This document shows positions 1-8,210 of a stretch of DNA of 64,000 nucleotides, piece after piece (within the stretch, counting starts at the first letter, position 1; every line of letters begins with the position of its first letter). The notes below the pieces were generated by a model. That model searched no databases. It had not been told where the DNA came from and saw nothing but the letters and a program-made list of their open reading frames with translations. Origin of the DNA: Chryseobacterium jejuense. Its GTDB lineage: Bacteria; Bacteroidota; Bacteroidia; Flavobacteriales; Weeksellaceae. The stretch covers positions 335,766 through 399,765 of the forward strand of contig NZ_FNEG01000003.1 of NCBI RefSeq assembly GCF_900100075.1, in the 5' to 3' direction. Position numbers and translations under genes: made by a program.

Positions 1-97
1 TAGGTAGTAAGAAGTTTCTTGCATAACCTGGCTTTACGCTTACTGTATCAAACTCAAGTCCTAAGTTTTCTACGTCTTGTTTTAGGATGATATCCAT
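1..97 (-). CDS. rplI: 50S ribosomal protein L9, N-terminal part (cut by window edge)
   Basis: Reading the minus strand from the ATG at 97 gives 32 residues starting [20 protein letters not shown] and continuing [12 protein letters not shown], which is the conserved N-terminal L9 domain. L9 binds 23S rRNA at the base of the L1 stalk. The rest lies beyond the left edge. It is the third gene of the rpsF-rpsR-rplI operon and starts 111 nt after rpsR ends, a wider gap than between the first two genes. Confidence 0.93.
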   Translation of the reverse strand, partial: MDIILKQDVENLGLEFDTVSVKPGYARNFLLP

Positions 98-167
98 TGT
101 TGTTGTCCTTTTTTTAGATTTTAGAGTGATCCAAAATCAAGTTAGAATTAATTATTTATTCAGCAAC

Positions 168-193
168 AAAAGAAGAGATTACTCTCTTCTTTT
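168..193. other. hairpin between rpsR and rplI
   Basis: AAAAGAAGAG at 168-177 pairs perfectly with CTCTTCTTTT at 184-193 across a 6-nt loop, inside the intercistronic gap. A T-run follows only in the plus direction, so for the minus-strand operon it is more likely a processing or stability hairpin than a terminator. Confidence 0.4.
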
Positions 194-208
194 ATTTATT
201 TTTTTGTC

Positions 209-511
209 TTATTTCAATAAGTCAGCTACGTAAGGTAGTAAAGAAAGGTGTCTTGCTCTTTTGATAGCAGCAGAAACTTTTCTTTGGTATTTTAAAGAAG
301 TTCCAGTATATCTTCTTGGTAAGATTTTACCTTGCTCGTTAACGAACTGTAATAAGAAATCAGCATCTTTGTAATCAACGTGCTTAATTCCGTATTTTTT
401 GAATCTACAATATTTCTTTTCAGATTTTGTATTGATATCAAGTGGAGTAAGGAATTTTACTTCTGATTCTCCTCCAGCTGAGGCTTGTTTAGCCATTTCA
501 TCTATTGCCAT
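209..511 (-). CDS. rpsR: 30S ribosomal protein S18
   Basis: The 100-residue product contains the S18 core: [16 protein letters not shown], then [20 protein letters not shown] and the ending [12 protein letters not shown]18 sits on the small-subunit platform and binds 16S rRNA together with S6, whose gene lies 33 nt upstream. The N-terminal 30 residues are a flavobacterial extension. The gene shares the promoter in front of rpsF. Confidence 0.97.
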   Translation of the reverse strand: MAIDEMAKQASAGGESEVKFLTPLDINTKSEKKYCRFKKYGIKHVDYKDADFLLQFVNEQGKILPRRYTGTSLKYQRKVSAAIKRARHLSLLPYVADLLK

Positions 512-544
512 GTCTTGTCTTTTTTAAAAAATAGGGTTAATTAA

Positions 545-886
545 TTAAGCTTTAGCTGCTTTTACTTTAGCTCTTCTTGTTACAGCATACTCAACAGCGT
601 GCTTGTCAAGTTTTGTAGTAAGGTAACGGATAACTCTCTCGTCACGTTTGAATGCTAATTCTAAGTCAGCTACTACAGAACCTTCTCCTTTAAATTCGAT
701 TAAAGTATAGAACCCATTCTTTTTCAATTGGATTGGGTAAGCTAATTTTTTTAATCCCCAGTTTTCTTTAGCAACGATTTCGCAGTTCTTTTCTTTGATA
801 AGATCTACATACTTGTTCACTGCTTCCTCTACCTGTGACTCAGATAGAACGGGAGTTAAAATGAAAACAGTTTCGTAATTGTTCAT
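545..886 (-). CDS. rpsF: 30S ribosomal protein S6
   Basis: The 113-residue protein begins [20 protein letters not shown] and carries the S6 signatures GLKKLAYPI and [13 protein letters not shown]6 pairs with S18 on the platform of the 30S subunit. It is first in the minus-strand operon rpsF-rpsR-rplI. The short basic C-terminal tail ([11 protein letters not shown]) is usual for the family in Bacteroidota. A consensus promoter lies 35-65 nt upstream. Confidence 0.97.
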   Translation of the reverse strand: MNNYETVFILTPVLSESQVEEAVNKYVDLIKEKNCEIVAKENWGLKKLAYPIQLKKNGFYTLIEFKGEGSVVADLELAFKRDERVIRYLTTKLDKHAVEYAVTRRAKVKAAKA

Positions 887-920
887 AATGTTAAATGAAT
901 TTGTTAATTATTTCGAGGTG

Positions 921-951
921 CAAAATTAGAAATTATATTTGTAATATGCAA
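921..951 (-). promoter_or_regulatory. promoter of rpsF-rpsR-rplI
   Basis: On the minus strand TTG (951-949) is followed after 20 nt by TAATTTTG (928-921). This matches the Bacteroidota -33/-7 consensus and lies just ahead of the rpsF start. Confidence 0.7.
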
Positions 952-988
952 GAGTATTTATGAAATAATTGAGTGTTAATCGTTGAAA

Positions 989-1020
989 TTTGAGTATTGA
1001 TGGTGTTTTTTGTATCTTTG
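989..1020 (+). promoter_or_regulatory. promoter of the secreted protein at 1041
   Basis: TTTG at 989-992, 20 nt, then TATCTTTG at 1013-1020. It lies inside a longer open frame that opens at 990, so translation must begin downstream; this fixes the start at 1041. Confidence 0.7.
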
Positions 1021-1040
1021 TTGAAAGAATTTTTTATTTC

Positions 1041-1643
1041 ATGAAAACTAAAATTTATACGCTGCCGTTGTTGCTGATGGGAATTATCTGCTATTCACAA
1101 GATAAAATTACCAAGAAGAATGGAACTTCTTTTGATGCTAAAATTATAGAAGTTGGAGCTTCAAATATTACTTATAAAGAGTTGGATTATCCGGACGGAC
1201 CTACTCATTCATTAAACAAATCAGAAATTTATAAAATCATTTATGGTAATGGAAAGGAAGACCTTTTGGGAAAATATCATAATGTGGAGGAAGTGAAGGT
1301 TTTTATTGCTGATAAAATCAAAGAATTTGGGGCAGATAGGGATAATGGAATGCTAAGACTTGCTGTTGAATTTGAAGGAAATAATATTAGAATAAACTCA
1401 GTAGACAAAAATGGAAAACTCTATTACGAAGGAGATTTGTGGGATTTGAGCAAAGTTGTAGAGTTTCATAAAGTATCCAAAAGGAAAAATGGGGATGCAT
1501 TTTTGAATATAGTAACCTACAAAGTGAAAAGGTCGAGTGAAAAACTGGATAAGTTGGTGATTAGAGTTATTAATTATGGTATAGCTGAAGAACTCTCGGA
1601 AGCCTTTAAAGATCTAAATATAATGCTAAAAAAAGACCTGTAA
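1041..1643 (+). CDS. secreted protein of unknown function
   Basis: The product is 200 residues. A signal peptide of about 19 residues ends in CYSQ. The next segment (KKNGTSFDAKIIEVGASNIT and onward to about residue 75) resembles a short beta-rich repeat common in secreted Bacteroidota proteins, often written as KNGxxxxxKIxEVG...YK. The C-terminal half has no family I recognise. The frame is open from 990, but the promoter at 989-1020 and the signal peptide support the ATG at 1041. The stop codon lies inside the terminator stem. Confidence 0.75.
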   Translation: MKTKIYTLPLLLMGIICYSQDKITKKNGTSFDAKIIEVGASNITYKELDYPDGPTHSLNKSEIYKIIYGNGKEDLLGKYHNVEEVKVFIADKIKEFGADRDNGMLRLAVEFEGNNIRINSVDKNGKLYYEGDLWDLSKVVEFHKVSKRKNGDAFLNIVTYKVKRSSEKLDKLVIRVINYGIAEELSEAFKDLNIMLKKDL

Positions 1644-1660
1644 ACAACAGGTCTTTTTTA
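1631..1660. terminator. bidirectional terminator
   Basis: AAAAGACCTGT and ACAGGTCTTTT form a near-perfect stem flanked by A and T runs. It sits between the plus-strand gene ending at 1643 and the minus-strand gene ending at 1673, and overlaps the former's stop codon. Confidence 0.8.
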
Positions 1661-1672
1661 TTATTAGGAAGT

Positions 1673-3022
1673 CTAGTCTTTTCTGAGTTCCGTTAAAAAA
1701 TTTACTTTCAATACATCATACAAAGAATGTCTGCTTACTAAGATAGAAGCAATGGAAGAAACCATGCCGGCAAGCATCAGATGAAAAATCAATGAATGTC
1801 TGTCAGTCATTTCCAGCACAATAATGGCTGATGTAAATGGAGCACGCGTAATTCCGGTAAGAAAAGCAACCATTCCACCTAAAACAACTACGTTGGTCTC
1901 ATTGGGCGTTAAATGAATCACTCCTGAAATAACAGATCCGATACTTGCCCCTGCGGATAAAGCCGGAGCGAAAATACCACCGGCACCACCGGAAGTAAAA
2001 GATAGGGCAGGACCTAGCATTCTTAAAATAGGAACATACCAATCTTCGTGTTTATCCTTTGTAAAAAGCACCCTTTCCATTATTTCCTTTCCTGAACCCA
2101 AAATTTCACGATTAATGAAATAGGCGATAGAGGCAATAATTAAAGCACATACAACCAGAAATACAACATTTGCTCTGTCTGTTTTCAGGGTTTTCTTTTT
2201 CCAGCCATTGATCTTAAGCATCATTACGGAAAGTTGGCTCGCCATAATTCCGGCAGTAGCTGCTACCAGTACGATAGGAAACATCACCATCAGAGAAACA
2301 TCATTTGTTTTTGGATATCCTAAATACAAATAAGATCCAGCTAAAGTTTGGGCCGTAAGACCTGCGATGATAACAGCCGTAAATAAAGCCGTTTTAAAGT
2401 AGTTGATATGTGTTTTGGACAATTCCTCTACTGCAAACACAATTCCGCCAAGAGGAGTGTTAAAAGCTGCTGCAAGTCCAGCTGCAGCCCCAGTCATAAT
2501 CATATTCTTTTTTGAAATTTTAGGCCACCAATCCGGAAGATATTCATTTACTTTTCTGAAAACAGAGCCTGCAATCTGAATGGTAGGACCTTCACGGCCC
2601 ACAGCACCACCTCCAATAACCAGGATGACAGATGAAACAATTTTAAAGATAATAATTTTAAGGCTTAAAAGGCTTCTGATCTTTTTATGCTCTTTCGGAT
2701 TAGCAAGTTCTACCGCTGCCATTACCTGTGGAATCCCGCTTCCTTTGGCATTCGGGGCAAATTCCTTTACCAACCACCACGAAAGCACAAATCCTATGGG
2801 GGCAATGATAAAAATCATCCACGCATGCCAGTCAAAAATAAAGTTCATGAGATGTTCACCCCAGGCAAAAACCTGTGCATACAATACCGCAAAAAAACCG
2901 GTAATCACAGATCCAATCCAAAAGGGAATAGCCTGCAAAAGATTGTGCTTCAGCTGTTCATTCCGGATGTTGTCAAAGGATTTTTTTATAGATCGGCGAA
3001 TAAGGATAAAGACTTTCAGCAT
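1673..3022 (-). CDS. ClC-family chloride channel or H+/Cl- antiporter
   Basis: This 449-residue membrane protein moves chloride across the inner membrane. The three ion-pathway motifs are visible: GSGIP at residues 94-98, GREGP at 142-146 with the gating glutamate E144, and GGAGGIFAPALSAG near residue 340. About ten hydrophobic segments are apparent. There is no C-terminal CBS pair, so this is the short prokaryotic form. Whether it is a channel or an exchanger cannot be decided from motifs alone. A decayed second copy of its 5' end lies at 4288-4444. Confidence 0.93.
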   Translation of the reverse strand: MLKVFILIRRSIKKSFDNIRNEQLKHNLLQAIPFWIGSVITGFFAVLYAQVFAWGEHLMNFIFDWHAWMIFIIAPIGFVLSWWLVKEFAPNAKGSGIPQVMAAVELANPKEHKKIRSLLSLKIIIFKIVSSVILVIGGGAVGREGPTIQIAGSVFRKVNEYLPDWWPKISKKNMIMTGAAAGLAAAFNTPLGGIVFAVEELSKTHINYFKTALFTAVIIAGLTAQTLAGSYLYLGYPKTNDVSLMVMFPIVLVAATAGIMASQLSVMMLKINGWKKKTLKTDRANVVFLVVCALIIASIAYFINREILGSGKEIMERVLFTKDKHEDWYVPILRMLGPALSFTSGGAGGIFAPALSAGASIGSVISGVIHLTPNETNVVVLGGMVAFLTGITRAPFTSAIIVLEMTDRHSLIFHLMLAGMVSSIASILVSRHSLYDVLKVNFLTELRKD

Positions 3023-3097
3023 TTGTTGGTTTTGAGGGATGAAATTACGGCAAAATTTTGAGAATTATATTGTATTCATAAAATTAGGGGCAAGTCT

Positions 3098-3240
3098 TAC
3101 ATGGTCTGAATGGAAAGCTTGGACAGCCGCAAATTGATGTTTTTTATCTCAAGTTGCAAATCTTCTTTGTGAATAAATTATATGCTTTCTTTTCTTTCCG
3201 GATTTAAAAAAAATGAGGCTGTTTTAGCCTATTCGCTGCC
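3098..3240 (-). pseudogene. decayed copy of the 3' part of the gene at 4452-5078
   Basis: Read on the minus strand this stretch gives GSE*AKTASFFLNPERKESI* then FIHKEDLQLEIKN. The intact gene has GSDPYKTMTFLNSERKEAIK then FIPYENFKIEVKN. The match is clear, but two in-frame stops and a one-residue insertion interrupt it. It lies about as far upstream of clc as the intact gene lies from the decayed clc copy, so the two form a duplicated block. Confidence 0.75.
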
Positions 3241-3343
3241 GATATGTTAACCAGCGTTTCCTCAGTTTCGAGTAAATATTCTGCTGTTATACAATAGATG
3301 GAATAAAAAAATCTCACTCGTTATTGAGTGAGATTCTAATATT

Positions 3344-4129
3344 TTAATTTTTAATAAACTTGGCGTTTAAATCTCCAATCTTATAAAAATAAGTTCCTTT
3401 TATCAGATTTTCGACGTCAATAGAAACTGTATTATCACTGGTTCCAAAAGTTTTATTTATAACAATTTTTCCCGTCATGTCATAGACTTCCACTTTATTG
3501 CTTCCGTTTCCGGGGTTTGAAATAGTAAGGGTCTTACTTGTAGGAATTGGGAAAGCTGCCAGCTTAGCTGTATTTTGGATTTCCTTTGTTGCCAGTACGG
3601 AGGTCGGTAAACCAAATACTGTATAAATCGATTGGTCACTGGTGGTCTCATTCTCTATCATGATTTTATTAGTATTTGAAACTGCATCATGAAATACAGC
3701 GTATTCTCCTGAGTAGGAAACAGTAATGTCCGGATTGAAATCTTTGATAAGAAGGCCATCTTCGTTCATAAGAATCAATTTTCTATGCGTGGTTGTAGAA
3801 TATTTTCCAGCGGCTACTAAAAACTCTAATTTATCATCAGTATTGAAAATGTTTTTAGAAATAGGGTAACTATCCTGGCCACTATCATACCATAAACTGG
3901 CAATGTAGTCTGTAGGTATGGGAATATTTACGGTTTTAATCAATGCAAAGGATGAATTATAAATTTTCAGTGTATTGGTGCCACTTACTAAATTTACATA
4001 TACCATATCAGTGCCTTTAGCAAAAGCAAATGCTCTTTCTCCCGTTGCAAAAGTATTCTGTAATGTAATTTGCTGTCCGAACATCAGACCTGTTACTGCG
4101 AATGCAGCAGAAAATAATAATTTTTTCAT
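3344..4129 (-). CDS. secreted protein with type IX secretion sorting domain
   Basis: The product is 261 residues. A signal peptide ends near MFGQQ (residue 20). The middle (about 25-180) is beta-rich with no family I recognise. The last 75 residues are a type A T9SS C-terminal domain: FPIPTSKTLTISNPG, KVEVYDMTGKIV, LIKGTYFYKIGD and the end KFIKN. The protein should be exported through Sec and then across the outer membrane by the Por/Spr machinery. The function of the cargo is unknown. A structured leader precedes it. Confidence 0.85.
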   Translation of the reverse strand: MKKLLFSAAFAVTGLMFGQQITLQNTFATGERAFAFAKGTDMVYVNLVSGTNTLKIYNSSFALIKTVNIPIPTDYIASLWYDSGQDSYPISKNIFNTDDKLEFLVAAGKYSTTTHRKLILMNEDGLLIKDFNPDITVSYSGEYAVFHDAVSNTNKIMIENETTSDQSIYTVFGLPTSVLATKEIQNTAKLAAFPIPTSKTLTISNPGNGSNKVEVYDMTGKIVINKTFGTSDNTVSIDVENLIKGTYFYKIGDLNAKFIKN

Positions 4130-4149
4130 GTTATAGTTTATTTTTAATC

Positions 4150-4260
4150 CTTCTCTTAGTGAAGATTGTTATTAAGTGCAACCCGATCCATTATCAGAAA
4201 GTAATTTCCTTGTAGGGATGGATTTGACACCATCTCGGTGTTTTATTTTGATTCGAGTGC
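4150..4260 (-). promoter_or_regulatory. structured 5' leader of the T9SS gene
   Basis: The region between the start at 4129 and about 4255 can form three local stems: ACACC/GGTGT (227-231 with 237-241 of the 4000s), ATCCAT/ATGGAT (4186-4191 with 4218-4223) and CTTC/GAAG (4150-4153 with 4161-4164). A TATTTTG box lies just upstream on the minus strand. It could be a regulatory leader, but I could not match it to a riboswitch class. Confidence 0.3.
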
Positions 4261-4287
4261 AAAATAAGATAATTTTCTAAAAAAACA

Positions 4288-4444
4288 GTAATCATAGATG
4301 CAATCCAAAAGGGAATAGCCTGCAAAAGATTGTTTTTCAGTTGTTGATTCCGGATGTTATCAAATGATTTTTTAAGGATTAACGAAAAAGGATGTGGATT
4401 TTCAGCATTTGTTGGGCTTGAGGGATGAAATTACGGCAAAAAAT
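4288..4444 (-). pseudogene. decayed copy of the clc 5' end and its upstream sequence
   Basis: The stretch is collinear with 2901-3056, the first about 40 codons of the ClC gene plus its leader. Shared runs include aagggaatagcctgcaaaag and gagggatgaaattacggc. The copy keeps an ATG at 4408-4406 but has TAA at codon 10 and further frame damage, so it cannot be translated as ClC. It sits directly downstream of the intact unknown gene at 4452-5078. Confidence 0.85.
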
Positions 4445-4451
4445 ATGAATT

Positions 4452-5078
4452 TTAAATTTCTTCTAAAAATTTTGAAACTGTTACAGCATGTTCAACGTTT
4501 AGTGCATTAGGTATTCTCAAGCCTGTAATATTGTTTTTAACTTCAATTTTGAAATTTTCATAAGGAATAAACTTAATAGCTTCTTTTCTTTCTGAATTTA
4601 AAAATGTCATTGTTTTGTATGGATCACTGCCCAGAACATAATAATCTTTAAAGTCTTTGTTTTCTTTAAAATTGATATTAAAATTACTGAATATTCCGGC
4701 GATCCTGTCTGCCAGATTTTTCCTGTTGATAGAAATAAAGGCAAAATCTTCCTTCATTTCCTTTAATCCCCAAATCTCCAATGAGTCATATTTATCTGTG
4801 TTACGGGCTCCTCTGAATGAAGTTTCTATCAGATTAACGATGAAAAGATAAAAAGTGCTTGTTTTACTTTTGGTGGTAATATGATAACAGAGCTTGGGTT
4901 CTTCTAAAAAATCTATATTTTGAGATTTGAATTGATGGTATGGAGAATCTTCAATATCTACCACTGTAACGTCATAAATTGCAGATAATTGGTTGTGAAT
5001 TTCTAAGATTAACTCTTCATCTTCTTTGGAAAAGTCAAATAATTTAGTCACATATAGTTTTCTGAAATCTAGCTCCAT
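4452..5078 (-). CDS. unknown cytoplasmic protein
   Basis: The product is 208 residues, with no signal peptide, membrane segment or motif I recognise. It is mixed alpha/beta and rich in charged residues; the N-terminal 35 residues look helical (FSKEDEELILEIHNQLS). It has two roughly equal halves (about 1-100 and 105-208), each with alternating hydrophobic strands, but I see no repeat. A decayed paralogous fragment lies at 3098-3240, which shows that the reading frame was once duplicated and supports it as a real gene. Confidence 0.7.
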   Translation of the reverse strand: MELDFRKLYVTKLFDFSKEDEELILEIHNQLSAIYDVTVVDIEDSPYHQFKSQNIDFLEEPKLCYHITTKSKTSTFYLFIVNLIETSFRGARNTDKYDSLEIWGLKEMKEDFAFISINRKNLADRIAGIFSNFNINFKENKDFKDYYVLGSDPYKTMTFLNSERKEAIKFIPYENFKIEVKNNITGLRIPNALNVEHAVTVSKFLEEI

Positions 5079-5245
5079 TTTGTGTGTTATTTTTGTTTTA
5101 AAGATAAATCAGAGTGTCTACTCCGGAATATAAAAATACATGATTTTTTATAAAGTTTATCATTACGGAAAAAGTTTGGAAAATTGAAAATTCTAACTCT
5201 TAATCAAGGTTCTTTATTTTTAAACACAATATTTCATAGCAAAAA

Positions 5246-6676
5246 CTATTTCTTTTTCATTAGATCTTCTATCTTCTGGATCATTTTTGAAGCATTAGTG
5301 TTTTCCGGATTTAATACTAATGATTCTTTATAATTCTCTAACGCTAAAACATAATTTTGATCTGAAAAATAACCTTCACCCAGGCTGTCAAAAGAATTTG
5401 CTGATTGTGGGTTTTCCTTAACGTTGATTGTGAAAACTTTAATAGCTTCGTCAGTTCTTGAATTTCTCAACAAAATATAACCTATGTCGTTCAATGTATT
5501 TTCAAAGTTCCATTTTGGATTTTTTGCTTTTAGGGAATAATAGATTTTCTCAGCACCAGGATTATTTTTTTTAGAAAATTCAGAGATGATGGTTTCTTCT
5601 GCTATTGAATAGTCGTCTGTTAAAGTTTTATCAATCATAGCAGCGATATGATTAACAACGCGATATTGAATAGGGAATAGGCTATACCCGTTAGACATCA
5701 TAACGATGGCCATCTTATTTTGAGGATAAATTTTATAGGAACTTACATTTCCACCAGAAAAATTGTAAGAGGTTATATTATTCACTTTACTGATGTCCCA
5801 TCCGTAAGCAAAAACATCTTTTTTATTACCAAAGTCAAAGGGCTGCCACATCATTTCTTTTGTTTTTTGATGAAGTAAATTATTTTTACTAAGGTGGCTG
5901 CTCCATTTTAAAAATGCCGTAAGAGTTATGGCTATACCGTTGGCAGAATGTGCTCTTGTTCCACTAATGTCTGTGGATTTTTCATATTGTTTTCTTTCAG
6001 AATTATAATTGTATTTTACAACACGATGTGGGATTTTTTCGATAGCATTTGAAGAAAATACAACTTGATTTTTAGTATCGGAAAACTGATTGTTCAGGAT
6101 GAAATTTTCAAAAGACTGCCCCGTTACTTTTTCAATAATCATGGTAAGAAGAAAATAGTTCGTTTGATTATAACTGAATTGCTGTCCTGTTTTAAAATCC
6201 ATTTTTTCCTTAGAAAGGCGTTCAATAACCTGAGCATTAGAATCATTTGCAGAAATATCATTAAAGGCTATGAGATTAGGGATTCCCGAAGAATGGGTTA
6301 ATAGGTTTTTTACTTGAACCTCCTGCCATTCTTTAGGCAGGTTTTCAAGATATTTTGAAATCTTGTCTTCCAAAGATAGTTGACCTTTTTCAATCAATTG
6401 AAAAGCGGCAATATTTGACATTAATTTTGAGGTTGAATAGATCCTGAACATTGAATTAGAATCAACCTTTTTATCATTTTCCAGAGTTTCTTTACCATAA
6501 TACTGTTGAAAAATAATCTGGTCATCTTTGATAATTCCAATAGCTAAACCTGGGATCTGATTGATTGCCATCACTTCTTTCACATACTGATCAATTAATG
6601 CTGATTGGTCAGTTTTCTGAGCGTAGGCCACAATAGAAACACTTAAAGCTAGTGCGGTTACAATGAATTGTTTCAT
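5246..6676 (-). CDS. beta-lactamase-fold serine hydrolase with C-terminal TPR region
   Basis: The product is 476 residues. A signal peptide ends at AYAQ (residue 20), so it acts in the periplasm. The class C / penicillin-binding fold follows, with the S-x-x-K nucleophile motif STSK at residues 81-84. The second motif reads SYNQTNYF, where many relatives have YSN, and the third box is FSGGN rather than the usual H-x-G. The last 110 residues form tetratricopeptide-like helices (RTDEAIKVFTINVKENPQSA; NYVLALENYKESLVLNPENT). Likely a peptidase or esterase acting on peptidoglycan or peptides; resistance is not implied. Confidence 0.85.
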   Translation of the reverse strand: MKQFIVTALALSVSIVAYAQKTDQSALIDQYVKEVMAINQIPGLAIGIIKDDQIIFQQYYGKETLENDKKVDSNSMFRIYSTSKLMSNIAAFQLIEKGQLSLEDKISKYLENLPKEWQEVQVKNLLTHSSGIPNLIAFNDISANDSNAQVIERLSKEKMDFKTGQQFSYNQTNYFLLTMIIEKVTGQSFENFILNNQFSDTKNQVVFSSNAIEKIPHRVVKYNYNSERKQYEKSTDISGTRAHSANGIAITLTAFLKWSSHLSKNNLLHQKTKEMMWQPFDFGNKKDVFAYGWDISKVNNITSYNFSGGNVSSYKIYPQNKMAIVMMSNGYSLFPIQYRVVNHIAAMIDKTLTDDYSIAEETIISEFSKKNNPGAEKIYYSLKAKNPKWNFENTLNDIGYILLRNSRTDEAIKVFTINVKENPQSANSFDSLGEGYFSDQNYVLALENYKESLVLNPENTNASKMIQKIEDLMKKK

Positions 6677-6760
6677 ATAATTGGTTCTGTTTTATAAAAG
6701 ACAATTTAAACCCTGGCTATATTACTTTTCATTCAAAAATATATCAGATTGTGGCATAAA

Positions 6761-6789
6761 AAAACCTCCGATTAAAAATCGAAGGTTTT
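6761..6789 (-). terminator. terminator downstream of the E2 gene
   Basis: AAAACCTCCGATT and AATCGAAGGTTTT pair with one mismatch around a 3-nt loop. On the minus strand the stem is followed by a T-run (A-run at 6758-6764). Confidence 0.6.
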
Positions 6790-6842
6790 GTATTTTAGAT
6801 AATCAGCAGGAAGTAAATTACGCATTGCTGATTACTTATTAC

Positions 6843-8147
6843 TTATATTTCTGTATTCAGATCCCAGTTTTCAAGGTAGTCATGAACATGCTTAAGCATC
6901 ATTCCACCTAGAGAACCATCTACTACTCTGTGGTCATAAGAGTGAGACATGAACATTAAGTTTCTGATTGCAATTACATCACCGTCAGCTGTTTCAAGAA
7001 CTGCTGGTTTCTTAACGATGGCTCCGATGGCAAGGATTGCAACCTGTGGCTGAGGAATGATTGGTGTTCCCATAAGGTTTCCAAAGCTTCCAACGTTAGA
7101 GATTGTATAAGTAGCTCCTTGAGTATCTTCCGGTCTTAATTTCTTGTTTCTTGCTCTGTAAGCTAAGTCATTGATGGCTTTAGCAAGACCTGAAAGAGAT
7201 AACTGGTCCGCATTTTTAATTACTGGAACAATAAGGTTTCCGTCTGGTAGAGCAGTGGCCATACCGATGTTGATGTTTTTCTTTTTAATGATGTTTTCAC
7301 CACTTATAGAAACATTAATCATTGGGAAATCCTGAATTGCTTTTACTACAGCTTTCACAAAAATAGGCATGAAAGTTAGTTTTTCTCCTTCACGTTTTTC
7401 GAAGACTGCTTTGTTTTTGTTTCTCCATTTTACAACGTTGGTAACATCTGTTTCAATGAAAGAAGTTACGTGTGGAGCAATTTGTTTTGCTTTCACCATG
7501 TTTTCAGCGATGATCTTTCTCATTCTATCCATTGGAATGATTTCGTCACCTGCAGCGGCAGTAATGGTTGCTGCCGGAGCTGAAACTGCTGGCTTAGGAC
7601 TAGATGCTACAGGGGCAGCAGCAGTTTGTGCAGGCTGGTTTCCTCTGTTAGCCACGTAAGCTAAAATATCTTCTTTAGTAATTCTTCCTTCTAAACCGCT
7701 TCCTTTGATAGATTTCAGTTCAGCTTCAGAAATATTTTCCTGTTGTGCAATTGATTTTACAAGCGGAGATAAATAAAGATCTCCTGAGAATTCTACATTA
7801 GATGCAGCTACAGTTTGTAAAGGCTGCTCAATAGTTGTTAAAGTTTCAGTATCCGGAGCAGCTGCTGGTGTTTCAGAGGTTACTTCCTCAGAAGCAGAAC
7901 CTTCTCCTTCAATTTCTAAAATAGCAATGGCCTCACCTACTTTTGCAACTTCATCTTTTTGCTTTAAAATTTTTACGATTTTCCCCGAAACTGGTGTCGG
8001 AACGTCTGAATCTACTTTATCTGTTGCAATTTCTACTACAGAGTCATCCTCTTTTACGTTATCACCTTCATTGAATAACCAAGTGATAATTGTCGCTTCC
8101 ATAACCCCTTCTCCCATGGAAGGAAGCAATAATTTGTATTCTGCCAT
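6843..8147 (-). CDS. dihydrolipoamide acyltransferase (E2) of a 2-oxoacid dehydrogenase complex
   Basis: The protein is 434 residues. The lipoyl domain covers about 1-80, with the lipoylated lysine K44 in EIATDKVDSDV. An Ala/Pro/Thr linker follows, then the peripheral subunit-binding domain (SPLVKSIAQQENI to EDILAYV, about 127-165). A second linker leads to the catalytic domain (about 205-434) with the HRVVDG active-site box near residue 410. A single lipoyl domain suggests the 2-oxoglutarate or branched-chain complex rather than pyruvate dehydrogenase. No E1 or E3 gene is adjacent. A -7 box TATATTTG lies at 8175-8168, 20 nt upstream of the start. Confidence 0.9.
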   Translation of the reverse strand: MAEYKLLLPSMGEGVMEATIITWLFNEGDNVKEDDSVVEIATDKVDSDVPTPVSGKIVKILKQKDEVAKVGEAIAILEIEGEGSASEEVTSETPAAAPDTETLTTIEQPLQTVAASNVEFSGDLYLSPLVKSIAQQENISEAELKSIKGSGLEGRITKEDILAYVANRGNQPAQTAAAPVASSPKPAVSAPAATITAAAGDEIIPMDRMRKIIAENMVKAKQIAPHVTSFIETDVTNVVKWRNKNKAVFEKREGEKLTFMPIFVKAVVKAIQDFPMINVSISGENIIKKKNINIGMATALPDGNLIVPVIKNADQLSLSGLAKAINDLAYRARNKKLRPEDTQGATYTISNVGSFGNLMGTPIIPQPQVAILAIGAIVKKPAVLETADGDVIAIRNLMFMSHSYDHRVVDGSLGGMMLKHVHDYLENWDLNTEI

Positions 8148-8167
8148 TTTTGATTTTTAGATTTTGA

Positions 8168-8175
8168 CAAATATA
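8168..8175 (-). promoter_or_regulatory. -7 promoter box of the E2 gene
   Basis: TATATTTG on the minus strand, matching TAnnTTTG, 20 nt upstream of the ATG at 8147. A clear -33 TTG is not seen. Confidence 0.45.
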
Positions 8176-8210
8176 TAAAAAAAATCGGTTTTTTTATGAA
8201 ATATATAATT

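Noticed and set aside
2580..3061. Two overlapping plus-strand frames opposite the ClC gene.
   Set aside because: Low-quality antisense frames of a conserved membrane protein; no promoter or domain.
5160..5174. ATCATTACGGAAAA also occurs near 41272.
   Set aside because: Only about 14 bases are shared and the flanks do not match; too little to call a repeat.
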